In this document: positions 1 to 6,762 of the stretch, piece by piece | Layout of the letters: each line of letters begins with the position of its first letter | How positions within the stretch are numbered: position 1 is the stretch's first letter | Assembly (NCBI GenBank): GCA_947624465.1 | Contig: CANQKJ010000040.1 | Location: 1-11,890, forward strand | Origin: an uncultured Oscillospiraceae bacterium | GTDB taxonomy: Bacteria; Bacillota; Clostridia; Oscillospirales; Oscillospiraceae | Reading direction: 5' to 3' | Length of the DNA: 11,890 nt | The notes under the pieces: model-generated | Seen by the model: the letters and a program-made list of their open reading frames with translations, nothing else | What the model was told of the DNA's origin: nothing | Databases searched by the model: none | Program-made: the position numbers and the translations under genes

Positions 1-714
1 CCCGCCCCGTCCCCGTCCCCGGCGCCGTCCGCCGGCACGCCGTCCACCCCCACCTCCGCCCCCGCCGGGCCGGTGACCTATCCCGGCCGCACCCCCTTCA
101 CCGATCCCAACATCGACGACATGACGGTGTACGACACCACCGCCATCCTGGCCGTCTGGGAAAAGAAGGACCCCTCTCCCCTGTCCGACTACGACAGGGC
201 CATCTATGACAGGGCGGCGGCGGTCATCGCCAGCCAGATCAGGGACGGCATGACCGATCTGGAGAAGGAATACGCCCTGTATCTTTGGACCATCACCCAT
301 ATGGAGTATGACTACGACCACCAGGACCCCACCGCCACGGTGAGCCGTGACTCCTTCACCCCCTACGGCGGGCTGGTCAAGGGCAAGGGCGTGTGCCTGG
401 GCTTCGCCTCGGTGTTCCAACTGCTGATGGACATGGCGGGCGTGGAGTGCATCACCGTGGTGGGCGCGGCCTATAACAGTGAGGAGGACCACGCCTGGAA
501 CATGGTCCGGCTGGACGGGGAATGGTACTGCGTGGACGCCACCTGGGACTGGACCTACTACAATGACATAGGCTATATGCGGTATTTCAATGTGACCAGC
601 GACTTCATGGCGGAGGAGCATCAGTGGGACTACGACAACGTGCCCGAGGCCGACGCCAAGTCCCCCTGGACCCCGCCCCGCAATCCCGACTTCAACGATT
701 TCTGGCCCTGGTAA
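1..714 (+). CDS. Transglutaminase-like domain protein, C-terminal part
   Basis: The reading frame is open to the left edge, so this is the last 237 residues of a longer protein. The first 24 or so residues are a Pro/Ser/Thr/Ala-rich linker, typical of exported or wall-associated Gram-positive proteins. The rest is a transglutaminase-like (cysteine protease fold) domain. The Cys lies in GKGVCLGFAS (about residue 132), the His in DHAWNMV (about 164) and the Asp in CVDATWD (about 179), giving the expected Cys-His-Asp triad in order. In this family such domains hydrolyse or crosslink peptides, often at the cell surface. The substrate here is unknown. An in-frame GTG at 73 has no convincing ribosome binding site and falls inside the linker, so it is not taken as the start. 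A hairpin terminator follows at once. The gene belongs to the host chromosome side, outside the element. Confidence 0.85.
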   Translation, partial: PAPSPSPAPSAGTPSTPTSAPAGPVTYPGRTPFTDPNIDDMTVYDTTAILAVWEKKDPSPLSDYDRAIYDRAAAVIASQIRDGMTDLEKEYALYLWTITHMEYDYDHQDPTATVSRDSFTPYGGLVKGKGVCLGFASVFQLLMDMAGVECITVVGAAYNSEEDHAWNMVRLDGEWYCVDATWDWTYYNDIGYMRYFNVTSDFMAEEHQWDYDNVPEADAKSPWTPPRNPDFNDFWPW

Positions 715-722
715 ACGAGCAG

Positions 723-773
723 GCCGCCCTCCCGCGGCGGAAAAGCGTCATGGGAGGGCGGCTCAAAATTTTT
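723..773 (+). terminator. Terminator of the transglutaminase-like gene
   Basis: GCCGCCCTCCC (723-733) pairs perfectly with GGGAGGGCGGC (752-762) over 11 bp. The sequence after it contains AAAATTTTT (765-773). It begins 9 nt after the stop codon. Confidence 0.7.
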
Positions 774-786
774 CGGCGATTTCCTC

Positions 787-814
787 TTTACAAATCGCGT
801 TTTTCTGGTATAAT
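787..814 (+). promoter_or_regulatory. SigA-type promoter of the tRNA-Ala array
   Basis: TTTACA (787-792) and a consensus TATAAT (809-814) are separated by 16 bp. They lie 21 bp before the first tRNA-like 5' half at 836. No comparable -35/-10 pair is visible in front of the intact tRNA. The spacers contain AT-rich TATAAT sequences (980-985, 1549-1554), but without a matching -35. This promoter may therefore read through all three truncated copies before reaching the real tRNA. Confidence 0.7.
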
Positions 815-835
815 TGCAAAGTGCGAATTCAATAT

Positions 836-873
836 GGGCCCGTAGCTCAGTTGGGAGAGCGTTCGGTTCGTAT
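836..873 (+). pseudogene. Truncated tRNA-Ala 5' half, copy 1 (most diverged)
   Basis: These 38 nt match positions 1-38 of the intact tRNA-Ala at 1660 except for three C/T differences (GGGCCCG, CAGTTGGG, TTCGTAT). They cover the acceptor 5' strand, D arm, anticodon 5' stem and the whole anticodon loop. After the loop the sequence switches to GCATACGAATCCCC instead of the CCGAG stem strand. The T arm, acceptor 3' strand and CCA are missing, so no cloverleaf can form. Confidence 0.8.
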
Positions 874-1040
874 GCATACGAATCCCCATCCTACACCCCA
901 TTTCCCCATCAATCCGGCCAAAAATTTTCGTCACCCGCTCCTCTTCCCCCCTCTTTCCTCCGCCGCCACAATCATCTATTATAATATAGAAAAGCACCTT
1001 AATTCCCCCGTTTTATCTCACAATTAGCGAAAATTAGCAC

Positions 1041-1078
1041 GGGCCTGTAGCTCAGCTGGGAGAGCGTTCGGTTCGCAT
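1041..1078 (+). pseudogene. Truncated tRNA-Ala 5' half, copy 2
   Basis: The 38 nt are identical to the intact tRNA-Ala through the anticodon loop TTCGCAT. They then continue into ACATACGAATCCCC, the same tail family as the other truncated copies. The flank upstream (GCGAAAATTAGCAC) differs from that of copies 3 and 4. There is no 3' half and no CCA. Confidence 0.8.
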
Positions 1079-1340
1079 ACATACGAATCCCCATCCTACA
1101 CCCCATTTCCCATGTGATTTGGCCAAAATTTTTCGCCACTCCCTGCCGAAAAATTTTGGTTCGGCGGCAAAGCCGCCGCCAATTTTCGTCACCTGCTCCT
1201 CTTTTCCCCTCTTTCCTCCGCCTTCGCAATCTTCTATTATTATATATAAAAGCACCCTAATTACCCCGTTTTATCTCATAAAAACAAAGAAAAAATACCC
1301 ATATCCCCCTTAACACCTCACATAACAGTGAGATTAATAT

Positions 1341-1378
1341 GGGCCTGTAGCTCAGCTGGGAGAGCGTTCGGTTCGCAT
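1341..1378 (+). pseudogene. Truncated tRNA-Ala 5' half, copy 3
   Basis: The 38 nt are identical to the intact tRNA-Ala up to the end of the anticodon loop, followed by GCATACGAATCCCC. The upstream flank is nearly the same as that of the intact tRNA: a small CTCAC/GTGAG inverted repeat (1317-1321 with 1328-1332) and then ATTAATAT. This suggests that copies 3 and 4 arose by duplication of one unit. Confidence 0.8.
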
Positions 1379-1659
1379 GCATACGAATCCCCATCCTACA
1401 CCCCATTTCCCCATCAATCCGGCCAAAATTTTTCGCCACTCCCTGCCGAAAAATTTTGGTTCGGCGGCAAAGCCGCCGCCAATTTTCGTCACCTGCTCCG
1501 CTTCCCCTCCTCTTCCCCTCTCTTTCCTCCGCCGTCACAATCATCTATTATAATATATAAAAAGCCCAAAAACAATCCAATAACCCCGTTTTATCTCATA
1601 AAAACAAAGAAAAATACCCTTATCCCCCCTAACACCTCACATAACGGTGAGATTAATAT

Positions 1660-1735
1660 GGGCCTGTAGCTCAGCTGGGAGAGCGTTCGGTTCGCATCCG
1701 AGAGGTCGAGAGTTCGAGTCTCTTCAGGTCCACCA
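1660..1735 (+). tRNA. tRNA-Ala (anticodon CGC), likely integration target
   Basis: A complete 76-nt cloverleaf with encoded CCA. The acceptor GGGCCTG pairs with CAGGTCC and includes a G3:U70 wobble pair, the identity element of tRNA-Ala. The D arm is GCTC/GAGC. The anticodon stem is TTCGG/CCGAG around loop TTCGCAT, giving anticodon CGC, which reads GCG codons. The T arm is GAGAG-TTCGAGT-CTCTT, and the 3' end is ACCA. It is the only full copy of the array. The integrase operon ends 69 bp downstream and points toward it, the usual arrangement at the left attachment site of an element in a tRNA gene. The matching right attachment site is not in the window, so the exact core is unknown. Confidence 0.92.
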
Positions 1736-1740
1736 AACGG

Positions 1741-1772
1741 AAACCACCGCGGATCATTCCGCGGTGGTTTTT
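1741..1772 (+). terminator. Terminator of the tRNA-Ala unit
   Basis: AAACCACCGCGG (1741-1752) pairs perfectly with CCGCGGTGGTTT (1759-1770) around a 6-nt loop. It runs into TTTTT (1768-1772) and starts 5 nt after the tRNA CCA. AAACG/CGTTT just outside can extend the stem. Confidence 0.9.
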
Positions 1773-1803
1773 CGTTTGACCACAGGAATACCACAGACAG
1801 GGT

Positions 1804-3225
1804 TCAGTTTATTTTCATTTCCCCCCTGGCCTGGGCGATCTCCGCTTTCATCTCCAGGATCAATTTTTTCAGCTTTTCTTCGCACTCAGCCTCGGTTTTG
1901 GCATAAATATTTCGGGAATGTTTTTTGCCGTCAGGCCAGACCGGGGAGTACCTTCCCTCCCACAGATGGGGCCGCAGCTGGCTGACGCAGCCCGTTCCGG
2001 GCCTGCGGCGGGGCGTCTTGTACGGGACGAACTCCGGCGCAGGAGCCGTCTCCTCCGCGTTTTGCGCCCCTTCCAACGCCTCCGCGCCGGCGATGCCGTG
2101 GTCTATCTTTGCCGCCGCGCTCTTCCGCATCTCGTCGGTGATATGGGCGTAGACGTTCAGCGTGGTGGTGCTGGACACATGGCCGATGATGGCCGAGAGG
2201 GTCTTTACATCCATGCCGTGTTCCAGGGCCATGGTGGCGAAGGTGTGCCTCAAATCGTGGAAGCGGACCTGTTTACAGCCCGCCCGCTCCAGGATCACCT
2301 GGAGCCGCTTGCGGACATAGCCGGGGTCGATGGGCTGGCCCGGTCTGATCCTGGACGGGAACAGCAGAGGCGAGAAGGTCTGCTCCTTGTACTCCCGCAA
2401 TACCTCCAGCATGGGCGGCGGCAGGATGATGGTCCTGATCCCCGCCTTTGTTTTTGGCTCGGTGACGATCAGCTTCCCCCGGACCGGGTAGATCTGCCTG
2501 TCGATTTTCAGCACCCCGGTCTCCATGTCCAGGTCGTCCCATCGGAGGGCCAGCAGTTCGCCCCGGCGCAGGCCGGTGGTCAGTTCCAGCAGGAAGAGCT
2601 CGTACATCCCCTCCTCTCTGGCCTGGAGGAGAAACCGCTGCATCTCCTCCTTCGTCAGCACCTGCATATCCCTCCCCTTCACAGGCGGGAGCTTGCACCC
2701 TTGGGCGGGGTTTGCCCGGATGAGGTTCTCCGCCACCGCCTTGTCCAGCGCCTTGCGGCAGACCGCGTAACAGCTTTGCACCGAGCGGTCGGACAGGGCG
2801 GTCCCCTTGGTCTCCACATGGGCGTGTCTGCCGTTCTTTTTCATGCCGGTGAAGAACTGCTGGAGGTCGGATTGGGTCACCTTGTTGAGGGGGATATGGC
2901 CCACGCCGGGGATCAGATGCTCATAGAGCCAGTTTTCATAGGACTGCCGGGTGGTCGGTCGGAGGCCCGGTTTGGAGTGGTTCTGATACCAGTAATCCAG
3001 CCAGTCCCCCATGGCCATGTCCGGCCTCACTTTGGCGGGTTTCTTCGGGTCGGTAGCATTCCTCAGCTTTTCCAGTTTGCTGGCGCACTCCGCCTTTGTC
3101 CTGGCCAGTACGCTCTTGGTTTTGGGATTCCCTTCTTCGTCGTAGCCGATGACCACCCTGCCCTCCCAGCGGCCGTCAGTCCGGTGGCGGAGGGTACCCT
3201 CGCCATTCTTTCGTTTTCGTGCCAT
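1804..3225 (-). CDS. int: Tyrosine site-specific integrase with an extra C-terminal arm-binding-like domain
   Basis: A 473-aa tyrosine recombinase (Tn916/lambda-type integrase group), inferred to integrate and excise the element at the tRNA. Residues 1-60 are an AP2-like arm-binding domain (GRWEGRVVIGYDEEG), about 70-180 a SAM-like core-binding domain and about 185-375 the catalytic domain. The catalytic set is complete: R220 (TTGLRRGE), K258 (EPKTKAG), H323 and R326 (FHDLRH), H349 (IIGH) and nucleophile Y359 (NVYAHIT). Residues about 400-460 are unusual because they repeat the N-terminal theme (LWEGRYSPVWPDGKK, YAKTEAECEEKLKKL). This makes the protein about 80 residues longer than the usual 380-400 aa. 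The start is set by GGAG 8 nt upstream, inside the end of the preceding integrase gene. The gap between the genes is 4 nt, so translational coupling is likely. Confidence 0.93.
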   Translation of the reverse strand: MARKRKNGEGTLRHRTDGRWEGRVVIGYDEEGNPKTKSVLARTKAECASKLEKLRNATDPKKPAKVRPDMAMGDWLDYWYQNHSKPGLRPTTRQSYENWLYEHLIPGVGHIPLNKVTQSDLQQFFTGMKKNGRHAHVETKGTALSDRSVQSCYAVCRKALDKAVAENLIRANPAQGCKLPPVKGRDMQVLTKEEMQRFLLQAREEGMYELFLLELTTGLRRGELLALRWDDLDMETGVLKIDRQIYPVRGKLIVTEPKTKAGIRTIILPPPMLEVLREYKEQTFSPLLFPSRIRPGQPIDPGYVRKRLQVILERAGCKQVRFHDLRHTFATMALEHGMDVKTLSAIIGHVSSTTTLNVYAHITDEMRKSAAAKIDHGIAGAEALEGAQNAEETAPAPEFVPYKTPRRRPGTGCVSQLRPHLWEGRYSPVWPDGKKHSRNIYAKTEAECEEKLKKLILEMKAEIAQARGEMKIN

Positions 3226-3229
3226 TCTA

Positions 3230-4390
3230 TCACTCCTTTGCCATAATGTCGCCCATGAAGCCGCCCACGATCTCTGCCGCCCGCCGGTGCATGTCCCCGG
3301 TCACATGGGTATAGGTGTCCAGGGTGAAGCTGGCTCTGGTGTGGCCAAGGATGCCCGACAGCGTTTTCGCGTCCACGCCGCTGGTGAGCGCATGGGTCGC
3401 GAATGTGTGTCTCAAATCATGGAAGCGGATGTCGGGCAGTCCCGCCCGTTTAAGTACAGTTTTGAGATGGGAGTAGGCCCCGCCGGGTCGTACAGGCTGC
3501 TCCGGGTGGAGAGGATGGGGGAAGATCCACTGGGTGAAGGCGTGTTTTTTCCGTTCTGCCAGGAGCCGGGCGGTGCTGGGCGGCAGGGTGATGGTCCGCC
3601 GCCCCTGGCCCGTCTTGGTCTCGCCCATGGTCAGGGTGCCGGCCTCTCCTGTGTGGACCGTGCGGCGGACGGCCAGCGTACCCTTTTTCTCATCGAAGTC
3701 GGACCACATCAGGCCGCAGATCTCACCCCGGCGCAGGCCGGTGGTCAGCTCGGTGTAGAAGAAGTCGTGCCAGACCTTGTCCTTTTTAATCTCCTCCATG
3801 AACCGCTCCAACTGCTCTCGATTCAGTATGTTCATCATGGGCGGCTTTTTCCTGGGCAGCGTGATCCCCTCGGCGGGGTTGCGGGCGGTCAGCCCCTCCC
3901 GCACCGCCGCAGCCATAGCCTCGTGGAATACCCCGTGGATGCGGCGGACGGTGGTGGTAGAGAGCTTGTGGCCATATTCCGGGTGGTCCGCCTCCCGCCC
4001 CTCCTTGCCAAGCTCACGGTACAGCTTTTGGACGTCCTCAGCCGTTACCTTCCCGACTCGCTTGTCCCCCAGCCGGGGCTTTATCTTTTTCTCGATGTAG
4101 CGCCGGTATCCCGACAGGGTGGTTTCCCGGACTGTGGGGGCCGCGTATTCCTCCAGCCAGCGGTCCAGCCACTCTCCCAGGGTCATCCCGCTGCCCTCGG
4201 TCAGCTCCACCGCCCGGTACTCCTCCTTGTTGTCCCGGAGCTTGTCCATCAGCTCCCTCTGGCTCCCCGCGGACAGATAGCGGAAGATGGGGGCGCCGTT
4301 GTCCTTGTGGCCCACCACGATCCGGCCCTCCCAGCGGCCATCCTCCCGCTTGCGGACCATCCCGTCGCCGTTCGGCCTTCGTCTTGGCAT
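3230..4390 (-). CDS. int: Tyrosine site-specific integrase, second of a tandem pair
   Basis: A 386-aa tyrosine recombinase of standard length for the Tn916-like group. Residues 1-55 form an AP2-like arm-binding domain (GRWEGRIVVGHKDNG), about 65-175 a core-binding SAM-like domain and about 185-375 the catalytic domain. R220 (TTGLRRGE), K259 (ETKTGQG), H324 and R327 (FHDLRH), H350 (ILGH) and Y360 (DTYTHVT) are all present, so it should be active. It lies between the 103-aa small gene (3-nt gap) and the longer integrase (4-nt gap), all on the minus strand. AAAGGTGG precedes the ATG. It aligns with its neighbour along the whole length but is clearly diverged, so this is not a recent duplication. 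Which of the two acts on the tRNA-Ala site cannot be told from sequence. Confidence 0.93.
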   Translation of the reverse strand: MPRRRPNGDGMVRKREDGRWEGRIVVGHKDNGAPIFRYLSAGSQRELMDKLRDNKEEYRAVELTEGSGMTLGEWLDRWLEEYAAPTVRETTLSGYRRYIEKKIKPRLGDKRVGKVTAEDVQKLYRELGKEGREADHPEYGHKLSTTTVRRIHGVFHEAMAAAVREGLTARNPAEGITLPRKKPPMMNILNREQLERFMEEIKKDKVWHDFFYTELTTGLRRGEICGLMWSDFDEKKGTLAVRRTVHTGEAGTLTMGETKTGQGRRTITLPPSTARLLAERKKHAFTQWIFPHPLHPEQPVRPGGAYSHLKTVLKRAGLPDIRFHDLRHTFATHALTSGVDAKTLSGILGHTRASFTLDTYTHVTGDMHRRAAEIVGGFMGDIMAKE

Positions 4391-4393
4391 AGA

Positions 4394-4705
4394 TCAAACA
4401 CCACCTTTCTCAGTGTATTTTCTCGCCCGCTCCTCGTCCTCTGTATCGTAGGAGTAGGGCGGGATCTCGCTCAGTTCCTGTTCGACCCCTCTGGCCAGCC
4501 TGATGCCGGCGATGAAGCTGTCCAGCGAGGTCTGGTCCCGCAGATCATCCTCCAGATCCAGCAGGTGGAGGAGCAGGACCCGCTGGCTCTTACCCAGCTG
4601 TCCCCGCAGGCGGGCAAGGATCCTGTCCCGCTCACGCTGTATTCTCATCGCTTCAGGTGACGCTGTGGTGAACCGTTCGTGCAGGGCTCTCAGATATTCG
4701 GGCAT
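4394..4705 (-). CDS. Small helical protein heading the integrase operon (possibly DUF6809-like)
   Basis: A 103-aa, charged, mostly helical soluble protein with no signal peptide or membrane segment. An ATG at 4777 is in frame, but the ATG at 4705 is chosen because it has AAGGAGG 9 nt upstream. The longer version would add 24 residues with no ribosome binding site. The segment LLDLEDDLRDQTSLDSFIAGIRLARGV resembles from memory the C-terminal half of DUF6809-type small proteins (an ESFIEGFRLG-like pattern), but this match is tentative. It ends 3 nt before the second integrase, so all three genes are probably co-transcribed. It might be a directionality or regulatory factor, though nothing in the sequence proves that. 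Confidence 0.7.
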   Translation of the reverse strand: MPEYLRALHERFTTASPEAMRIQRERDRILARLRGQLGKSQRVLLLHLLDLEDDLRDQTSLDSFIAGIRLARGVEQELSEIPPYSYDTEDEERARKYTEKGGV

Positions 4706-4812
4706 GGCAGTCGCCTCCTTTTCCAGCGACACACAATACCAGTAAACAGAGAGAATAGCCAGGGGTTTTGAACACAATTATCAAACTGTTATCATTTGCT
4801 GATTTCCAGACA

Positions 4813-4846
4813 AAAGCGGCTTGTGAGCATACTCACAAGCCGCTTT
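4813..4846 (-). terminator. Hairpin terminator downstream of fic
   Basis: A perfect 15-bp inverted repeat, AAAGCGGCTTGTGAG (4813-4827) and CTCACAAGCCGCTTT (4832-4846), with a 4-nt loop. It starts 18 nt after the fic stop in the minus-strand direction and is followed on that strand by a short T run (CTTTTG). It separates fic from the integrase operon that continues on the same strand. Confidence 0.75.
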
Positions 4847-4864
4847 CGAAACGGTTTTGTTGGT

Positions 4865-5626
4865 TTACCTGTCCTGCCTGCGCTCCGTGCGCTCCAACTG
4901 CTTCTGCCACGTCTTTACCGTCTGCCCCTGGAGAAACGCGATCAGCGGTTCCAGGTCCTGACGCTCATCCCACGCCTCCAGCGCGGCAAAATAGTCCTTG
5001 CGGTCTTCCTGGTGGATGATGACGGGCGGGTGGTCGTGAAGCAGGAGGATGTAGTTCATCACAAGTCTCCCCGTGCGTCCGTTCCCGTCCGCAAAGGGGT
5101 GGATGTTCTCAAATTTGGCGTGGAAATAGGCCCCCGCGGTCAACGCCTTTTCATTGGGGACGCCGTCAAGCTCGGACAACAGCTCCTCCATTTCTTCGCG
5201 CACATCCTCCGGGGCGGCTCCGATCTCGTTTTTCCCGGTCACATAGTCGTGGCGCTTGTACGTTCCGGGGCGCTCTCCAAGCTGCCAGCGGCGGGTATCA
5301 TAGGTATGCTGCGTGAGGATGCGCTGGAACTCTCTCACCAAGGTTTCGTCTATGGCGTGCTTTTCGTTGAACGCCGTCAGGAGGAACTCGTTTGCCTCTT
5401 TGGAATTGCGGATCTCAAACAGAGTCCGCAAGTCGCCGGTATAACTCGTCACACCGTCATGCTCAAAGATCTCCCGCACCTCATGGTAGATGATATTGTC
5501 GTTCTCGATTTTACCAGAATGGTATGCAAAGGCGATGCCAAATTCGCGCAGCACCTCGGCAAGTTCGACACCAGTGGATAAGTACCACTTCCGCCACAGC
5601 GCGACGGCTTTTTTATAATCGGTCAT
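4865..5626 (-). CDS. fic: Fic family protein, class II (N-terminal inhibitory helix)
   Basis: A 253-aa Fic-domain protein. Such enzymes transfer AMP (or another nucleotide moiety) from a nucleotide triphosphate to a hydroxyl side chain of a target protein. The core motif is intact: H176-PFADGNGR-TGR187, with catalytic H176, acidic D180 and the phosphate-binding Arg residues. Near the N-terminus S37-GKI-E41-N42 matches the (S/T)xxxE(G/N) inhibitory helix, which makes this a self-inhibited class II Fic that needs no separate antitoxin. The start is supported by GGAGAGGAGGGG just upstream. It is a single-gene unit with its own promoter region and terminator. Its target is unknown, and it may be element cargo involved in stress, addiction or phage response. 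Confidence 0.93.
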   Translation of the reverse strand: MTDYKKAVALWRKWYLSTGVELAEVLREFGIAFAYHSGKIENDNIIYHEVREIFEHDGVTSYTGDLRTLFEIRNSKEANEFLLTAFNEKHAIDETLVREFQRILTQHTYDTRRWQLGERPGTYKRHDYVTGKNEIGAAPEDVREEMEELLSELDGVPNEKALTAGAYFHAKFENIHPFADGNGRTGRLVMNYILLLHDHPPVIIHQEDRKDYFAALEAWDERQDLEPLIAFLQGQTVKTWQKQLERTERRQDR

Positions 5627-5645
5627 GTGCCCCTCCTCTCCAACG

Positions 5646-5663
5646 ATAACAGTATACTATAAT
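5646..5663 (-). promoter_or_regulatory. Likely -10 region and operator-like dyad of fic
   Basis: On the minus strand, ATTATAGTATACTGTTAT is an imperfect palindrome (7 of 9 arm positions match) and contains TATACT/TATAGT -10 candidates. It ends 20 nt before the fic ATG. No good -35 can be picked. A repressor site overlapping the promoter is an inference. Confidence 0.35.
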
Positions 5664-5767
5664 TCCTCTGCTGCGCATTGCTGTTTTCGAATTATTCGTC
5701 GTCTTTCTCTTGCCGCGACGGAAGATGGTTTTCTTTGATTAGGCGGCGCAGTTTTTGCCCCGCCCTG

Positions 5768-6601
5768 TCAGGCCACGTAGATCTGGTACTCGGTGTGCAT
5801 AAACACGCCATTCCGATAGACGTCCCAGGCTTGCAAGGCATAGCTGCCGGGGATTCCGTTGAAGGGCTTTGCGATCTCAGACTCCCTCCAGGGCCAGAAG
5901 GACCAGGGGGTCACATCATCCGGGATGGTCAGGCTGATGCGGACATAGGGCGTTCCTTTCGATCCATATTTCAGCCGCCCGTTGACGCTGGTGTTGGAGT
6001 TGGTGCCCGCCAGATTCATCAGCGTGTACTGCATCCGGCGGGTCTCATAAAGGTTGCGGACGAACAGGTAGTCCGCGTCAGGACGTTCGAAGTGCCGCGC
6101 CTCCGGCGCGGGCAGGTCCACTGCGGGGAAGCTGGACCAATCACAGGTGGGCGTGGGCAGAGGTGGCAGCGGTCCCTCTGCGAACATATTGGCATCCCAT
6201 CGGCTCACATCCTTGACAGTATATGTGGTTCCATCATCGCATGGGATCACATCACCCACTTTGGGGACGTACAGGCTACCGTCCCTCGGCAGTGTCACCG
6301 TTCCGCTGTGCCTGGACTCTTCTGGCGCCACGCCGGTGTAGGGCTTGTCCGTCTCGATCTGGACTGTCCCGTCCCAGTAGACATTGAACCCGACCTTGGC
6401 TCCGATGTCCCGGAGGCGGACGTAGTTCTCATCGTTGATCATGTACGCGGTGAGTTCCACCCGCTGGCCGTCGATGTAGACAGCGCAGTTGCTTCGGGTG
6501 GCGGTGAGCCGAGCAACGGCTGCCTGGGCTCCGCTGGTGAGCGTCACCCCGGCAAGCATGCCTGCGAGTACGAGCAGCAGATTTCTGATACGGTTTTTCA
6601 T
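5768..6601 (-). CDS. Secreted stalk-domain (copper amine oxidase N-terminal-like) protein
   Basis: A 277-aa exported protein. Residues 1-28 are a typical signal peptide (MKNRIRN, a hydrophobic LLLVLAGMLAGVTL core, then a TSGAQAA cleavage region). Residues about 38-85 (VYIDGQRVELTAYMINDENY, then VRLRDIGAKVGFNVYWDG) match the stalk or copper-amine-oxidase-N-like repeat found on many Clostridia surface proteins. The C-terminal 190 residues (Trp/Pro/Tyr rich) are not recognised. The frame stays open upstream to 6757, but the ATG at 6601 has AAGGAGG 9 nt away and starts the signal peptide. The gene is monocistronic and divergent from the relB operon. No enzymatic residues are visible. A role at the cell surface, for example adhesion or interaction during transfer, is only a guess. 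Confidence 0.82.
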   Translation of the reverse strand: MKNRIRNLLLVLAGMLAGVTLTSGAQAAVARLTATRSNCAVYIDGQRVELTAYMINDENYVRLRDIGAKVGFNVYWDGTVQIETDKPYTGVAPEESRHSGTVTLPRDGSLYVPKVGDVIPCDDGTTYTVKDVSRWDANMFAEGPLPPLPTPTCDWSSFPAVDLPAPEARHFERPDADYLFVRNLYETRRMQYTLMNLAGTNSNTSVNGRLKYGSKGTPYVRISLTIPDDVTPWSFWPWRESEIAKPFNGIPGSYALQAWDVYRNGVFMHTEYQIYVA

Positions 6602-6762
6602 AAGTGTGGCCTCCTTCTGGTATTGTTTTGGTGCTTTCGCAACACAAACATACCGAATAAGACGATGGAAATCCACCAGAACCATGTTGGCAAAATGGAG
6701 AAAGAACGGGTGCCAAATACAGCAGATTGCTGGAACCCTGCGGGAGAGTGTCAGCACAGTAT

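Larger units (their letters stand above)
836..1659 (+). repeat. Three tandem units of tRNA 5' half plus spacer (205, 300 and 319 bp)
   Basis: Each unit has the same order. First comes the tRNA 5' half, then a palindrome around ATGCAT, then a shared stretch beginning CCCCATCCTACACCCCATTT. A GGCCAAAA/ATTTTCG segment, a C/T-rich tract (CTCTTTCCTCCGCC), an AT-rich TATTATAATATA-like stretch and CCCCGTTTTATCTCA complete it. Units 2 and 3 carry about 53 bp more than unit 1, including a GGCGGC-AAA-GCCGCC hairpin (1163-1177, 1463-1477). No protein-coding gene is believable here, since the short ORFs only track the repeat. This accounts for the gene-free stretch between the promoter and the intact tRNA. 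Confidence 0.8.

Noticed and set aside
1041..1117. A second functional tRNA in the truncated copies
   Set aside because: The sequence after the anticodon loop cannot pair with the anticodon stem or acceptor strand, and no T arm is present.
836..1500. CRISPR-like or ordinary tandem repeat array
   Set aside because: The repeated parts are tRNA 5' halves plus shared spacers of different length. There are no short regular repeats with unique spacers and no cas genes.
1918..4660. Long plus-strand ORFs (1918-3246, 3149-4660)
   Set aside because: They are antisense to the two integrases, which have full motif sets, clear ribosome binding sites and coupling. The antisense translations look like GC-rich shadow sequence.
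1804..4705. Recombinase-in-trio (RIT) element
   Set aside because: RIT elements have three tyrosine recombinases. Here the third gene is a 103-aa protein without recombinase motifs.
5640..5767. Terminator for the stalk-domain gene in the gap before fic
   Set aside because: Only an imperfect GGCGG/CCGCC pairing is visible right after the stop, with no T run. No other feature was seen apart from the fic promoter dyad.
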